Origin: Burkholderia stagnalis
GTDB lineage: Bacteria > Pseudomonadota > Gammaproteobacteria > Burkholderiales > Burkholderiaceae
DNA length: 64,000 nucleotides
Direction of reading: 5' to 3'
Assembly: GCF_902830275.1 (NCBI RefSeq)
Contig: NZ_CADESW010000014.1
Span: forward strand, 1-64,000
Below are positions 27,895 through 37,472 of the stretch, in pieces (position 1 is the stretch's first letter; every line of letters starts with the position of its first letter). The notes beneath the pieces are model-generated. The model made no database searches and was not told the origin of the DNA. It worked only from the letters and a program-made list of their open reading frames with translations. Both the position numbers and the translations under genes were made by a program.

Positions 27895-28263
27895 ATGATC
27901 CAGACCGAATCTCGGCTTGAAGTAGCCGACAACACGGGTGCACGTGAAGTCATGTGCATCAAGGTGCTCGGCGGCTCGAAGCGTCGTTATGCCAGCATTG
28001 GCGACATCATCAAGGTGAGCGTCAAAGAGGCAACGCCGCGCGGGCGTGTGAAGAAAGGCGAAATCTACAACGCCGTGGTGGTCCGCACCGCCAAGGGCGT
28101 TCGCCGTCAAGACGGCTCGCTGATCAAGTTCGACGGCAACGCCGCTGTGCTTTTGAATAACAAGCTCGAGCCGATCGGCACCCGTATCTTCGGGCCGGTC
28201 ACGCGTGAGCTGCGTAGCGAACGATTCATGAAGATCGTTTCGCTGGCGCCGGAAGTGCTGTAA
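27895..28263 (+). CDS. rplN: 50S ribosomal protein L14
   Basis: L14 forms inter-subunit bridge B8 and binds the silencing factor RsfS. The product is 122 aa, the classic length, with [20 protein letters not shown] at the start. The ATG at 27895, shortly after GGGAAAG, is certain because the frame upstream is unlike the family. It is the first gene of the spc operon. Confidence 0.97.
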   Translation: MIQTESRLEVADNTGAREVMCIKVLGGSKRRYASIGDIIKVSVKEATPRGRVKKGEIYNAVVVRTAKGVRRQDGSLIKFDGNAAVLLNNKLEPIGTRIFGPVTRELRSERFMKIVSLAPEVL

Positions 28264-28272
28264 GGAGTCGCG

Positions 28273-28581
28273 ATGAACAAGATTCGCAAGGGTGACGAAG
28301 TGATCGTCATCACCGGCAAGGACAAGGGCAAGCGCGGTGTCGTGCTGGCCGTCGGTGCCGAGCATGTGACGGTTGAAGGTATCAACCTCGTCAAGAAGCA
28401 TGTGAAGCCCAACCCGATGAAGGGTACGACGGGTGGCGTGGAAGCGAAGACGATGCCCCTGCATATTTCGAACGTCGCACTGGTCGACGCGAATGGCAAG
28501 GCGTCGCGTGTTGGCATCAAGGTCGAGGAAGGCAAGAAGGTTCGCTTCCTGAAGACGACCGGTGCCGTACTGAGCGCCTGA
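28273..28581 (+). CDS. rplX: 50S ribosomal protein L24
   Basis: L24 starts large-subunit assembly and contains a KOW motif, visible as [20 protein letters not shown] at about residues 5-24. The product is 102 aa, normal length. It is separated from rplN by nine bases (TAAGGAGTCGCG, which holds the ribosome binding site) and from rplE by 16. Confidence 0.97.
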   Translation: MNKIRKGDEVIVITGKDKGKRGVVLAVGAEHVTVEGINLVKKHVKPNPMKGTTGGVEAKTMPLHISNVALVDANGKASRVGIKVEEGKKVRFLKTTGAVLSA

Positions 28582-28597
28582 CGCAGCGGAGTAAAAA

Positions 28598-29137
28598 ATG
28601 GCTCGTTTTCAAGAGTTTTACAAAGAAAAGGTTGTGCCCGGCCTGATCGAGAAGTTCGGTTACAAGTCGGTCATGGAAGTGCCGCGCATCACCAAGATCA
28701 CGCTGAACATGGGTCTTGGCGAAGCGATCGCTGACAAGAAGATCATCGAGAACGCCGTTGGCGACCTCACGAAGATCGCTGGTCAGAAGCCGGTCGTGAC
28801 GAAGGCACGCAAGGCAATCGCAGGCTTCAAGATCCGCCAGGGCTACCCGATCGGCGCGATGGTGACGCTGCGCGGCCGCGCGATGTACGAATTCCTCGAC
28901 CGCTTCGTGACCGTCGCCCTGCCCCGCGTGCGTGACTTCCGCGGTGTGTCGGGCCGTGCTTTCGATGGCCGCGGCAACTACAACATCGGTGTGAAAGAGC
29001 AGATCATTTTCCCCGAAATCGATTACGACAAGATCGACGCGCTGCGTGGGCTGAACATCAGCATCACGACGACCGCGAAGACCGACGACGAAGCAAAGGC
29101 ACTGCTCGCCAGCTTCAAGTTCCCGTTCAGAAACTGA
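28598..29137 (+). CDS. rplE: 50S ribosomal protein L5
   Basis: L5 binds 5S rRNA and contacts the P-site tRNA and the small-subunit head. The product is 179 aa, with the family segments [16 protein letters not shown] and [16 protein letters not shown]. It is in the usual place between rplX and rpsN. In E. coli the S8 repressor binds mRNA near this start; I could not verify such a site here. Confidence 0.97.
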   Translation: MARFQEFYKEKVVPGLIEKFGYKSVMEVPRITKITLNMGLGEAIADKKIIENAVGDLTKIAGQKPVVTKARKAIAGFKIRQGYPIGAMVTLRGRAMYEFLDRFVTVALPRVRDFRGVSGRAFDGRGNYNIGVKEQIIFPEIDYDKIDALRGLNISITTTAKTDDEAKALLASFKFPFRN

Positions 29138-29144
29138 GGTTACC

Positions 29145-29450
29145 GTGGCTAAACTGGCACTGATCGAACGTGAAAAGAAGCGCGCCCGCCTGGTCGCGAA
29201 GTTCGCAGCAAAGCGCGAAGCGCTGAAGGCGATCATCGAAGACCAAAGCAAGTCGGACGAAGAGCGCTACGAAGCACGCCTTGAGCTGCAGCAACTGCCC
29301 CGCAACGCAAACCCGACCCGCCAGCGCAACCGCTGCGCGATCACGGGCCGTCCGCGTGGCACGTTCCGTAAATTCGGCCTCGCGCGTAACAAGATTCGTG
29401 AAATCGCATTCCGTGGCGAGATTCCTGGCCTGACCAAGGCGAGCTGGTAA
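29145..29450 (+). CDS. rpsN: 30S ribosomal protein S14 (zinc-free type)
   Basis: S14 is in the small-subunit head. The product is 101 aa and starts at GTG (29145), which gives [17 protein letters not shown]. It is the long form without the CxxC zinc motifs of the short form; the only cysteine is in the conserved [21 protein letters not shown] precedes the start. It lies seven bases after rplE. Confidence 0.96.
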   Translation: MAKLALIEREKKRARLVAKFAAKREALKAIIEDQSKSDEERYEARLELQQLPRNANPTRQRNRCAITGRPRGTFRKFGLARNKIREIAFRGEIPGLTKASW

Positions 29451-29464
29451 TAGGAGAAACGTAA

Positions 29465-29860
29465 ATGAGCATGAGTGATCCTATCGCCGATATGCTGACT
29501 CGCATCCGCAACGCGCAGATGGTCGAGAAGGTATCGGTCGCGATGCCCTCGTCGAAGGTCAAGGTTGCAATCGCACAAGTCCTGAAGGACGAAGGTTATA
29601 TCGACGATTTCGCGGTGAAGACCGAAGGCGCGAAGGCTGAGCTGAACATCGCGCTGAAGTACTACGCTGGTCGTCCGGTCATCGAGCGCCTCGAGCGCGT
29701 GTCGAAGCCGGGCCTGCGCGTGTACCGCGGCCGTAACGACATTCCGCAGGTCATGAACGGCCTCGGCGTGGCAATCGTGTCGACGCCGAAGGGCGTGATG
29801 ACCGACCGCAAGGCGCGCGCTACGGGCGTCGGCGGCGAAGTCATCTGCTACGTCGCTTAA
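29465..29860 (+). CDS. rpsH: 30S ribosomal protein S8
   Basis: S8 binds helix 21 of 16S rRNA and is the autogenous repressor of the spc operon in E. coli. The product is 131 aa: [20 protein letters not shown] at the start and the C-terminal RNA-binding motif [26 protein letters not shown] lies upstream. The first ATG is preferred because homologues share the MSM-DP start. Confidence 0.97.
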   Translation: MSMSDPIADMLTRIRNAQMVEKVSVAMPSSKVKVAIAQVLKDEGYIDDFAVKTEGAKAELNIALKYYAGRPVIERLERVSKPGLRVYRGRNDIPQVMNGLGVAIVSTPKGVMTDRKARATGVGGEVICYVA

Positions 29861-29878
29861 CGCCGAGGAGAGAGAAAC

Positions 29879-30409
29879 ATGTCTCGAGTAGGTAAGAGCC
29901 CGATCGCGCTGCAAGGCGCGGAAGTCAAGCTGGCCGACGGTGCGATCACCGTCAAGGGCCCGCTGGGCACCATCACGCAAGCGATCAATCCGCTCGTGAA
30001 CGTGGCGAACAACGACGGCACGCTGAACCTGTCGCCGGCGGACGAAAGCCGCGAAGCAAATGCACTGTCGGGCACGATGCGCGCGATCATCGCGAATGCC
30101 GTGCACGGCGTGACCAAGGGTTTCGAGCGCAAGCTGACGCTGGTTGGCGTCGGTTATCGTGCGCAAGCGCAAGGCGACAAGCTGAACCTGTCGCTGGGTT
30201 TCTCGCACCCGGTGGTGCACCAGATGCCGGAAGGCGTCAAGGCCGAAACCCCGACGCAAACCGAAATCGTGATCAAGGGGATCAACAAGCAACAAGTCGG
30301 TCAAGTGGCTGCGGAAGTCCGCGGTTACCGTCCGCCGGAGCCCTACAAGGGCAAGGGCGTGCGCTATTCCGACGAGGTTGTGATCCTCAAAGAAACGAAG
30401 AAGAAGTAA
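29879..30409 (+). CDS. rplF: 50S ribosomal protein L6
   Basis: L6 lies at the factor-binding site of the large subunit. The product is 176 aa with two related domains. The family starts [11 protein letters not shown], and the C-terminal signature [15 protein letters not shown] is present at about residues 155-169. GAGGAGAGAGAAAC precedes the ATG. It sits between rpsH and rplR. Confidence 0.97.
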   Translation: MSRVGKSPIALQGAEVKLADGAITVKGPLGTITQAINPLVNVANNDGTLNLSPADESREANALSGTMRAIIANAVHGVTKGFERKLTLVGVGYRAQAQGDKLNLSLGFSHPVVHQMPEGVKAETPTQTEIVIKGINKQQVGQVAAEVRGYRPPEPYKGKGVRYSDEVVILKETKKK

Positions 30410-30421
30410 GGGTGCGCAATC

Positions 30422-30787
30422 ATGGATAAGACTCAATCTCGCCTGCGCCGCGCTCGCCAGACGCGTATCAAGATCGCTGAGCTGCAGGTCGCGCGTCTCG
30501 CCGTGCATCGCACGAATACGCACATCTACGCTCAAGTGTTCTCGCCCTGCGGCACCAAGGTGCTCGCCAGCGCGTCGACGCTCGAGGCGGAAGTGCGCGC
30601 TGAGCTCGCCGACAAGTCGGGCAAGGGTGGCAACGTTGCTGCTGCGACGCTGATCGGCAAGCGTATTGCCGAGAAGGCCAAGGCCGCCGGCATCGAATCC
30701 GTCGCCTTCGACCGCTCGGGCTTCCGCTACCACGGCCGCGTGAAGGCGCTGGCTGAGGCAGCTCGCGAAGCTGGGCTCAAGTTCTAA
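30422..30787 (+). CDS. rplR: 50S ribosomal protein L18
   Basis: L18 binds 5S rRNA and attaches it to the large subunit together with L5. The product is 121 aa, starting [17 protein letters not shown] and ending [21 protein letters not shown], both characteristic. It lies 12 nt after rplF and 14 nt before rpsE in the standard spc order. Confidence 0.97.
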
Positions 30788-30801
30788 GGAAGGAATTCGT
30801 C

Positions 30802-31320
30802 ATGGCAAAGATGCAAGCGAAAGTTCAGGCTGACGAGCGCGACGACGGCCTTCGTGAAAAGATGATTTCGGTCAACCGCGTGACCAAGGTCGTGAAGGGT
30901 GGCCGTATTCTCGGCTTCGCCGCACTGACCGTGGTTGGCGATGGTGATGGCCGCATCGGTATGGGCAAGGGCAAGGCGAAGGAAGTGCCGGTCGCTGTCC
31001 AGAAGGCAATGGAACAAGCTCGCCGCAACATGTTCAAGGTGCCGCTCAAGAACGGTACGCTGCAACACGAAGTGCACGGCAAGCACGGCGCATCGGCAGT
31101 CCTCCTCGCTCCGGCGAAGGCAGGTACCGGTGTGATCGCCGGCGGCCCGATGCGCGCAGTGTTCGACGTGATGGGCGTTCAGAACGTCGTGGCGAAGAGC
31201 CACGGTTCGACGAACCCGTACAACCTCGTTCGCGCCACGCTGGACGGCCTGCGCAAGCAGTCGACCCCGGCAGACATCGCGGCGAAGCGCGGCAAGTCCG
31301 TCGAAGAAATTTTGGGCTAA
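30802..31320 (+). CDS. rpsE: 30S ribosomal protein S5
   Basis: S5 is important for decoding accuracy and mRNA helicase activity at the entry channel. The product is 172 aa. The N-terminal double-stranded RNA-binding region contains [20 protein letters not shown], including the loop where spectinomycin-resistance changes occur; it looks wild type. AAGGAAGGAATTCGTC lies upstream of the ATG. Confidence 0.97.
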
Positions 31321-31335
31321 GCCCGGGTGGTCACC

Positions 31336-31518
31336 ATGTCTGAAAAAACTGTCAAGGTTCAGCTCGTCAAGAGCCTGATCGGGACCCGCGAATCGCACCG
31401 CGCGACCGTGCGTGGCCTGGGCCTGCGCCGACTCAACTCGGTCAGCGAGCTGCAGGACACGCCGGCGGTCCGCGGCATGATCAACAAGGTCTCGTACCTC
31501 GTTAAGGTCATCGCGTAA
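31336..31518 (+). CDS. rpmD: 50S ribosomal protein L30
   Basis: L30 is a small large-subunit protein absent from some bacteria. From the ATG at 31336 the product is 60 aa, close to the usual 59, and contains the family core [20 protein letters not shown]. An in-frame GTG at 31327 would add three residues and is less likely. It lies between rpsE and rplO. Confidence 0.95.
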
Positions 31519-31544
31519 GCGGCCCTACGGATCAAGGAGTTGAT

Positions 31545-31979
31545 ATGGAATTGAATAACCTGAAGCCGGCAGCTGGCGCCAAGCACGCCAAGCGTCGCGT
31601 CGGCCGTGGCATCGGTTCGGGCCTCGGCAAGACGGCTGGCCGTGGTCACAAGGGTCAGAAATCGCGTTCGGGCGGCTTCCACAAAGTCGGTTTCGAAGGC
31701 GGTCAGATGCCGCTGCAACGTCGTCTGCCGAAGCGCGGCTTCACGTCGCTGACGAAGGAATTCGTCGGTGAAGTGCGCCTGGGCGACCTCGAGAAGCTGC
31801 CGGTCGACGAAATCGATCTGCTCGCACTGAAGCAAGCCGGCCTGGTCGGCGAGCTGACGAAGAGCGCGAAGATCATCGCGACGGGCGAACTGAAGCGCAA
31901 GATCGTCGTGAAGGGTCTCGGCGCCACCAAGGGTGCGCGCGCAGCGATCGAAGCGGCTGGCGGTTCGTTTGCCGAGTGA
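31545..31979 (+). CDS. rplO: 50S ribosomal protein L15
   Basis: L15 is a late assembly protein with a long basic N-terminal extension into rRNA. The product is 144 aa. The glycine- and arginine-rich stretch [20 protein letters not shown] is visible at about residues 21-40. AAGGAGTTGAT precedes the ATG. secY follows after a 44 nt gap. Confidence 0.97.
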   Translation: MELNNLKPAAGAKHAKRRVGRGIGSGLGKTAGRGHKGQKSRSGGFHKVGFEGGQMPLQRRLPKRGFTSLTKEFVGEVRLGDLEKLPVDEIDLLALKQAGLVGELTKSAKIIATGELKRKIVVKGLGATKGARAAIEAAGGSFAE

Positions 31980-32023
31980 CACGCCTAGCGCGTCGTCACT
32001 AGCATTTGCATCGGAGAAGGTAC

Positions 32024-33373
32024 TTGGCTAACAGCCCGAGTCTTGCAAAACCCGGTCGAAGCACGGCGAAGTTCGGCGATCTGCGCCGGCGAGCGATGTT
32101 CTTGCTCCTGGCGCTGATCGTCTATCGCATCGGCGCGCACATCCCCGTGCCGGGCATCGATCCGGATCAACTGGCGAAGCTGTTCCAGAGCCAGGCGGGC
32201 GGCATCCTTGGCATGTTCAACATGTTCTCGGGTGGCGCGCTTTCCCGCTTCACGATCTTCGCGCTGGGGATCATGCCGTACATCTCGGCGTCGATCATCA
32301 TGCAGCTGTTGGCGATCGTCTCGCCGCAGCTCGAGGCGCTGAAGAAGGAAGGGCAGGCAGGGCAACGGAAGATCACGCAGTACACGCGGTATTTCACCGT
32401 GGTGCTCGCGACCTTCCAGGCGTTCGGTATCGCGGCTGCGCTGGAAAACCAGCCGGGCCTCGTCACCGATCCCGGCATGCTGTTCCGGCTGACCACGGTC
32501 GTGACGCTGGTGACCGGCACGATGTTCCTGATGTGGCTGGGTGAGCAGATCACCGAGCGCGGTCTGGGCAACGGTATCTCGATCATCATCTTCGGCGGGA
32601 TTGCAGCAGGGTTCCCGAATGCCGTCGGTGGGTTGTTCGAGCTGGTGCGTACGGGTTCGATGAGCATCATTTCGGCGATCATCATCGTCGTTCTGATTGC
32701 CGCGGTGACTTACCTGGTCGTGTTCATCGAACGCGGTCAGCGCAAGATCCTCGTGAACTATGCAAAGCGTCAGGTCGGCAACAAGATCTACGGCGGGCAG
32801 TCGTCCCACCTGCCGCTGAAGCTGAACATGTCGGGCGTGATTCCGCCGATCTTTGCATCGTCGATCATCCTGTTCCCGGCAACGATTCTCGGCTGGTTCA
32901 GCACGGGGCAGCCGTCGGGGAGCTGGTTCTCCAACACGCTGCATAACGTGGCGGAGGCGCTGAAGCCGGGTCAGCCGGTCTACGTGCTGCTGTACACGCT
33001 GGCAATCGTGTTTTTCTGCTTCTTCTACACCGCGCTGGTGTTCAACAGCAGGGAAACGGCGGACAACCTGAAGAAGAGCGGCGCGTTCGTGCCGGGCATC
33101 CGTCCGGGTGAGCAGACCGCACGATATATCGACCGCATCCTCACGCGTCTGACGCTGGCCGGTGCGATCTACATCGTCTTCGTGTGTCTGCTGCCGGAAT
33201 TCCTGGTGCTGCGCTGGAATGTGCCGTTTTATTTTGGTGGAACGTCGCTGCTGATCATTGTCGTCGTCACGATGGACTTCATGGCGCAGGTGCAGTCGTA
33301 CGTTATGTCGCAACAGTATGAGTCGCTGCTCAAGAAGGCAAACTTCAAGGGCGGCAACATCCCAATGCGTTAA
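32024..33373 (+). CDS. secY: preprotein translocase subunit SecY
   Basis: SecY is the channel of the Sec translocon in the inner membrane. I place the start at TTG 32024, which has GGAGAAGG seven bases before it and gives [22 protein letters not shown]; no ATG fits. The product is 449 aa with about ten membrane segments, and it shows the plug-region motif [18 protein letters not shown] and cytoplasmic loop residues such as [14 protein letters not shown]. It is the last large gene of the spc operon. The rare start codon may lower its output relative to the ribosomal proteins. Confidence 0.96.
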   Translation: MANSPSLAKPGRSTAKFGDLRRRAMFLLLALIVYRIGAHIPVPGIDPDQLAKLFQSQAGGILGMFNMFSGGALSRFTIFALGIMPYISASIIMQLLAIVSPQLEALKKEGQAGQRKITQYTRYFTVVLATFQAFGIAAALENQPGLVTDPGMLFRLTTVVTLVTGTMFLMWLGEQITERGLGNGISIIIFGGIAAGFPNAVGGLFELVRTGSMSIISAIIIVVLIAAVTYLVVFIERGQRKILVNYAKRQVGNKIYGGQSSHLPLKLNMSGVIPPIFASSIILFPATILGWFSTGQPSGSWFSNTLHNVAEALKPGQPVYVLLYTLAIVFFCFFYTALVFNSRETADNLKKSGAFVPGIRPGEQTARYIDRILTRLTLAGAIYIVFVCLLPEFLVLRWNVPFYFGGTSLLIIVVVTMDFMAQVQSYVMSQQYESLLKKANFKGGNIPMR

Positions 33374-33382
33374 AAAGGACCT

Positions 33383-33601
33383 ATGGCCAAGGACGATGTA
33401 ATCCAGATGCAGGGTGAGGTGATCGAAAACCTTCCGAATGCGACCTTCCGCGTGAAGCTGGAAAACGGCCATGTCGTGTTGGGGCATATCTCCGGAAAGA
33501 TGCGGATGCACTACATCCGCATCCTCCCGGGCGACAAGGTGACGGTTGAATTGACGCCTTACGATCTGTCGCGTGCGCGGATCGTGTTCCGGGCGAAGTG
33601 A
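33383..33601 (+). CDS. infA: translation initiation factor IF-1
   Basis: IF-1 blocks the A site during initiation. The product is a 72 aa OB-fold protein, full length: [20 protein letters not shown] at the start and the RNA-binding [14 protein letters not shown]. It follows secY by nine bases, with AAAAGGACCT before the ATG, and precedes rpmJ. Burkholderia species often carry another infA-like gene elsewhere; that is general knowledge, not visible here. Confidence 0.96.
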   Translation: MAKDDVIQMQGEVIENLPNATFRVKLENGHVVLGHISGKMRMHYIRILPGDKVTVELTPYDLSRARIVFRAK

Positions 33602-33622
33602 TTTGGAAAAAAGGGTAATATC

Positions 33623-33739
33623 ATGAAAGTGATGGCATCGGTTAAGCGCATTTGCCGCAATTGCAAGATCATCAAGCGCAAAGGCGTCGTTCGCGTGATC
33701 TGCAGCTCGGATCCGCGCCACAAGCAGCGCCAAGGCTGA
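33623..33739 (+). CDS. rpmJ: 50S ribosomal protein L36
   Basis: This small gene encodes 38 aa. L36 carries a zinc ribbon: Cys11, Cys14, Cys27 and His33 are in place ([18 protein letters not shown]), so this is the zinc-binding form. It starts [13 protein letters not shown] and ends HKQRQG. The ATG at 33623 follows AAAGGGTAATATC. It stands between infA and rpsM, linking the spc and alpha operons with no terminator visible. Confidence 0.95.
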
Positions 33740-33777
33740 CCGCGCGTTTGTTTGCGCTTTTTGTTTGAGGAAAAACA

Positions 33778-34143
33778 ATGGCTCGTATCGCAGGGGTTAA
33801 CATCCCGAATCACCAGCATACCGAGATCGGCCTGACGGCTATCTTTGGTATCGGCCGCACCCGTTCGCGCAGCATCTGCGTGGCAGCTGGCGTCGATTTT
33901 TCGAAGAAGGTCAAGGATCTGACCGACGCAGACCTGGAAAAGCTGCGTGAAGAAGTGGGCAAGTTTGTCGTCGAAGGCGATCTGCGCCGTGAAGTGACGA
34001 TGAACATCAAGCGCCTGATGGATCTCGGCTGCTACCGCGGCGTTCGTCATCGCAAGGGTCTGCCGATGCGCGGTCAGCGTACGCGTACGAACGCACGTAC
34101 TCGCAAGGGTCCGCGTCGTGCAGCGCAAGCGCTGAAGAAGTAA
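33778..34143 (+). CDS. rpsM: 30S ribosomal protein S13
   Basis: S13 lies at the top of the head, contacts the P-site tRNA and forms bridges to L5. The product is 121 aa, with [20 protein letters not shown] at the start and the basic tail [31 protein letters not shown] precedes the ATG. It is the first gene of the alpha operon block; in E. coli the S4 repressor acts at this leader, but the leader here is only 38 nt. Confidence 0.97.
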   Translation: MARIAGVNIPNHQHTEIGLTAIFGIGRTRSRSICVAAGVDFSKKVKDLTDADLEKLREEVGKFVVEGDLRREVTMNIKRLMDLGCYRGVRHRKGLPMRGQRTRTNARTRKGPRRAAQALKK

Positions 34144-34171
34144 GCGGAACTGACAGTTACAGGAAAACGTA

Positions 34172-34573
34172 ATGGCTAAGGCTTCGAACACCGCGGCGCA
34201 ACGCGTTCGCAAGAAGGTCAAGAAGAACGTCGCTGAAGGCGTGGTTCACGTTCACGCGTCGTTCAACAACACGATCATCACGATCACCGATCGCCAAGGC
34301 AATGCCCTGGCGTGGGCGACGTCGGGCGGCCAGGGCTTCAAGGGCTCGCGCAAGTCGACGCCGTTCGCTGCTCAGGTTGCTGCTGAGTCGGCCGGTCGCG
34401 TGGCGATGGAATACGGCGTGAAGAATCTGGAAGTGCGGATCAAGGGCCCGGGCCCGGGTCGCGAGTCGGCAGTGCGCGCACTGCACGGCCTCGGCATCAA
34501 GATCACCGCGATTTCGGACGTCACTCCGGTTCCGCACAACGGCTGCCGTCCGCCGAAGCGTCGCCGCATCTAA
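34172..34573 (+). CDS. rpsK: 30S ribosomal protein S11
   Basis: S11 is on the platform and helps select Shine-Dalgarno contacts. The product is 133 aa, with [20 protein letters not shown] and the C-terminal [18 protein letters not shown], both characteristic. It lies 28 nt after rpsM. A terminator-like stem and a 140 nt gap follow before rpsD. Confidence 0.97.
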   Translation: MAKASNTAAQRVRKKVKKNVAEGVVHVHASFNNTIITITDRQGNALAWATSGGQGFKGSRKSTPFAAQVAAESAGRVAMEYGVKNLEVRIKGPGPGRESAVRALHGLGIKITAISDVTPVPHNGCRPPKRRRI

Positions 34574-34590
34574 CGATGCGTTGGCGCAAT

Positions 34591-34627
34591 GCCTGTCGCC
34601 GCTTAGCGTCGACGGGCTGTGCTTTTT
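34591..34627 (+). terminator. possible attenuator between rpsK and rpsD
   Basis: GCCTGTCGCCGC and GCGTCGACGGGC can pair with one G-T pair and one mismatch over a TTA loop. TGTGCTTTTTT follows. It could partially terminate transcription ahead of rpsD. A second stem with CGCGAAC/GTTCGCG lies between it and rpsD. Confidence 0.45.
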
Positions 34628-34713
34628 TGATTGACTAAGCCCACCGTTCGCCCCAAAGGGCGCGAACTAGCGCGGATTTCGGTTCGCGTGACTGATTGAT
34701 AAAGGAATGCAAA

Positions 34714-35337
<624 letters not shown>

Positions 35338-35345
35338 TCCGATTG

Positions 35346-35400
35346 ACAGCCGAGGTACCCCGATTGCGTTCCGCAAGGAGGGGCCTCGGCTGTTTATTTT
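35346..35400 (+). terminator. hairpin with T-rich tail between rpsD and rpoA
   Basis: ACAGCCGAGG (35346-35355) pairs with CCTCGGCTGT (35384-35393), enclosing a further CCCC/GGGG stem. TTATTTT follows. It may attenuate transcription into rpoA or protect the rpsD 3' end. Confidence 0.55.
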
Positions 35401-35461
35401 CAGGGTGTTACCGGTCAGCCTTATCGGTGTAACGAGCCGAGGGTATTGAAAAGGAAAACCT

Positions 35462-36439
35462 ATGCAAACCAGTTTGTTGAAACCCAAGATCATCGCCGTG
35501 GAATCGCTGGGCGAGAACCACGCGAAGGTGGTCATGGAGCCGTTCGAGCGCGGCTACGGCCACACCTTGGGCAATGCGCTCCGCCGCGTGCTGCTGTCGT
35601 CGATGGTGGGCTACGCGCCGACCGAAGTGACGATCGCGGGCGTGGTGCACGAGTATTCGACGCTTGATGGTGTGCAAGAGGACGTCGTCAACCTGCTGCT
35701 GAACCTGAAGGGCGTGGTGTTCAAGCTGCACAACCGCGACGAAGTGACGGTGACCCTGCGCAAGGAAGGCGAAGGCGTCGTCACGGCCGGCGATATCGAG
35801 CTGGCGCACGATTGCGAAGTCATCAACCCGAATCACGTGATCGCGCATCTGTCGAAGGGCGGCAAGCTCGACGTTCAGATCAAGATCGAGAAGGGCCGTG
35901 GCTACGTGCCGGGCAACGTTCGCCGCTACGGCGAAGATACGGCCAAGATCATCGGCCGCATCGTGCTCGACGCATCGTTCTCGCCGGTTCGCCGCGTGAG
36001 CTACGCAGTCGAAAGCGCACGTGTCGAGCAGCGTACCGACCTCGACAAGCTCGTGATGAACATCGAAACGAGCGGCGTGATCACGCCGGAAGAAGCGATC
36101 CGCCAGTCGGCACGCATCCTGGTCGACCAGCTGTCCGTGTTCGCGGCGCTGGAAGGCACGGAAACGGCTGCCGAGGCACCGTCGCGCGCGCCGCAGATCG
36201 ACCCGATCCTGCTGCGTCCGGTGGACGATCTCGAGCTGACGGTCCGTTCGGCGAACTGCCTGAAGGCCGAGAACATCTACTACATCGGCGACCTGATCCA
36301 GCGCACGGAAAACGAGCTGCTGAAGACGCCGAACCTCGGTCGCAAGTCGCTCAACGAGATCAAGGAAGTGCTCGCTTCGCGCGGTCTCACGCTGGGTATG
36401 AAGCTCGAGAACTGGCCGCCGGCTGGTCTCGACAAGTAA
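35462..36439 (+). CDS. rpoA: DNA-directed RNA polymerase subunit alpha
   Basis: Alpha dimerises to nucleate RNA polymerase assembly; its C-terminal domain binds UP elements and activators. The product is 325 aa. The N-terminal domain shows the dimer region [18 protein letters not shown] (about residues 34-51). The C-terminal domain shows [19 protein letters not shown] (about 289-307), the conserved helix-turn region that contacts DNA. AAAAGGAAAACCT precedes the ATG. An unusual terminator-like hairpin follows before rplQ. Confidence 0.98.
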   Translation: MQTSLLKPKIIAVESLGENHAKVVMEPFERGYGHTLGNALRRVLLSSMVGYAPTEVTIAGVVHEYSTLDGVQEDVVNLLLNLKGVVFKLHNRDEVTVTLRKEGEGVVTAGDIELAHDCEVINPNHVIAHLSKGGKLDVQIKIEKGRGYVPGNVRRYGEDTAKIIGRIVLDASFSPVRRVSYAVESARVEQRTDLDKLVMNIETSGVITPEEAIRQSARILVDQLSVFAALEGTETAAEAPSRAPQIDPILLRPVDDLELTVRSANCLKAENIYYIGDLIQRTENELLKTPNLGRKSLNEIKEVLASRGLTLGMKLENWPPAGLDK

Positions 36440-36463
36440 GCCCGGTTGTAGCTGAAGTTGGCA

Positions 36464-36504
36464 AAGATGCGGATTTTCCTTTAAAATCCGCATCTTGCTT
36501 TTTT
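36464..36504 (+). terminator. rho-independent terminator between rpoA and rplQ
   Basis: A perfect 14 bp stem (AAGATGCGGATTTT with AAAATCCGCATCTT, loop CCTTT) is followed by GCTTTTTT. By sequence it is a full terminator, 24 nt after rpoA and 73 nt before rplQ. Confidence 0.85.
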
Positions 36505-36576
36505 CGTTACCGGCCCGTGCGCCCCTTCGGGTGCGATAGAAGAGCTGGATCAAAACTTTGAATCAAGGAAACTGAA

Positions 36577-36972
36577 ATGCGCCATCGTCATGGTCTGCGG
36601 AAACTGAACCGCACGAGCAGCCACCGTCTGGCAATGCTCCGTAACATGTCCAACTCGCTGATCGAGCACGAAGTCATCAAGACGACGCTGCCGAAGGCGA
36701 AGGAACTCCGTAAGGTCGTCGAGCCGCTGATCACGCTCGGCAAGAAGCCGTCGCTCGCTAACCGTCGCCTGGCATTCAACCGCCTGCGCGATCGTGACTC
36801 GGTCACGAAGCTGTTCGACGTGCTCGGCCCGCGTTTCGCGAATCGTCCGGGCGGCTACCTGCGCATCCTGAAGTTCGGCTTCCGCGTCGGCGACAACGCA
36901 CCGATGGCACTGGTCGAGCTGCTGGATCGTCCGGAAGTCGAGGAAACGGAAAACGTGCAAGAAGCTGAATAA
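36577..36972 (+). CDS. rplQ: 50S ribosomal protein L17
   Basis: L17 is at the base of the exit tunnel. The product is 131 aa, starting [20 protein letters not shown], as in all homologues. It is separated from rpoA by a strong terminator, so it needs readthrough or its own promoter; the AT-poor gap shows no clear -35/-10. TCAAGGAAACTGAA precedes the ATG. Its terminator ends the supercluster. Confidence 0.97.
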   Translation: MRHRHGLRKLNRTSSHRLAMLRNMSNSLIEHEVIKTTLPKAKELRKVVEPLITLGKKPSLANRRLAFNRLRDRDSVTKLFDVLGPRFANRPGGYLRILKFGFRVGDNAPMALVELLDRPEVEETENVQEAE

Positions 36973-36998
36973 GCTTCCCCGTACGTGGCAGTAACAAG

Positions 36999-37027
36999 AA
37001 GGGCTAAGCGAATGCTTGGCCCTTTTT
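36999..37027 (+). terminator. rho-independent terminator after rplQ
   Basis: AAGGGCTAAGC and GCTTGGCCCTT form an 11 bp stem (one G-T pair, loop GAAT) followed by a T-run. It closes the ribosomal protein supercluster that began near 1.35 kb. Confidence 0.88.
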
Positions 37028-37145
37028 GCTTTTGGGGTGCCATCGGGATGCGATCGATTGTCGCAGTCCGGCTCGCCGGCACCGTCTCGCAGGGTGCGCT
37101 ACGATACGAGGCAACACGCCGGTGAACGAATCTGGGGGGACGCGT

Positions 37146-37472
37146 ATGGTCGTGGTGCTGATGCTGACGACGGTGCCGGATGCGGCGACCGCCGACGCGC
37201 TCGCCGACGGCGCGCTGGCCGCGCGGCTCGCCGCCTGCGTGTCGGAACTCGGTGCGATCAAGTCGCGCTATCACTGGCAAGGCAAGGTCGAAACGGCCCG
37301 CGAGATCCAGCTCCTGTTCAAGACGAGCCCGATGCGCGCGCTCGAGCTGGAGCGATTCATTCAGTCGCATCACCCGTACGACACGCCGGAAATCGTCTCC
37401 TGGCAGGCCGCGGCGTCGCCGGCATACGGCCAGTGGGTGACCGGCGAAACTCAACGTCTATTTCATGTTTAA
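37146..37472 (+). CDS. cutA: divalent-cation tolerance protein CutA
   Basis: CutA is a small trimeric protein of the PII-like fold, linked to copper tolerance in E. coli; its precise role is unsettled. From the ATG at 37146 (after GGGGGGA) the product is 108 aa. Family features are LLTTVPD-like strand one (VVVLMLTTVPD), the RLAACVSEL segment, YHWQGKVETARE and HPYDTPEIVSW. A GTG at 37122 would give eight more residues. It overlaps dsbD by eight bases. Pairing with DsbD, a cytochrome/copper-related thiol reductase, is common in proteobacteria. Confidence 0.93.
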   Translation: MVVVLMLTTVPDAATADALADGALAARLAACVSELGAIKSRYHWQGKVETAREIQLLFKTSPMRALELERFIQSHHPYDTPEIVSWQAAASPAYGQWVTGETQRLFHV

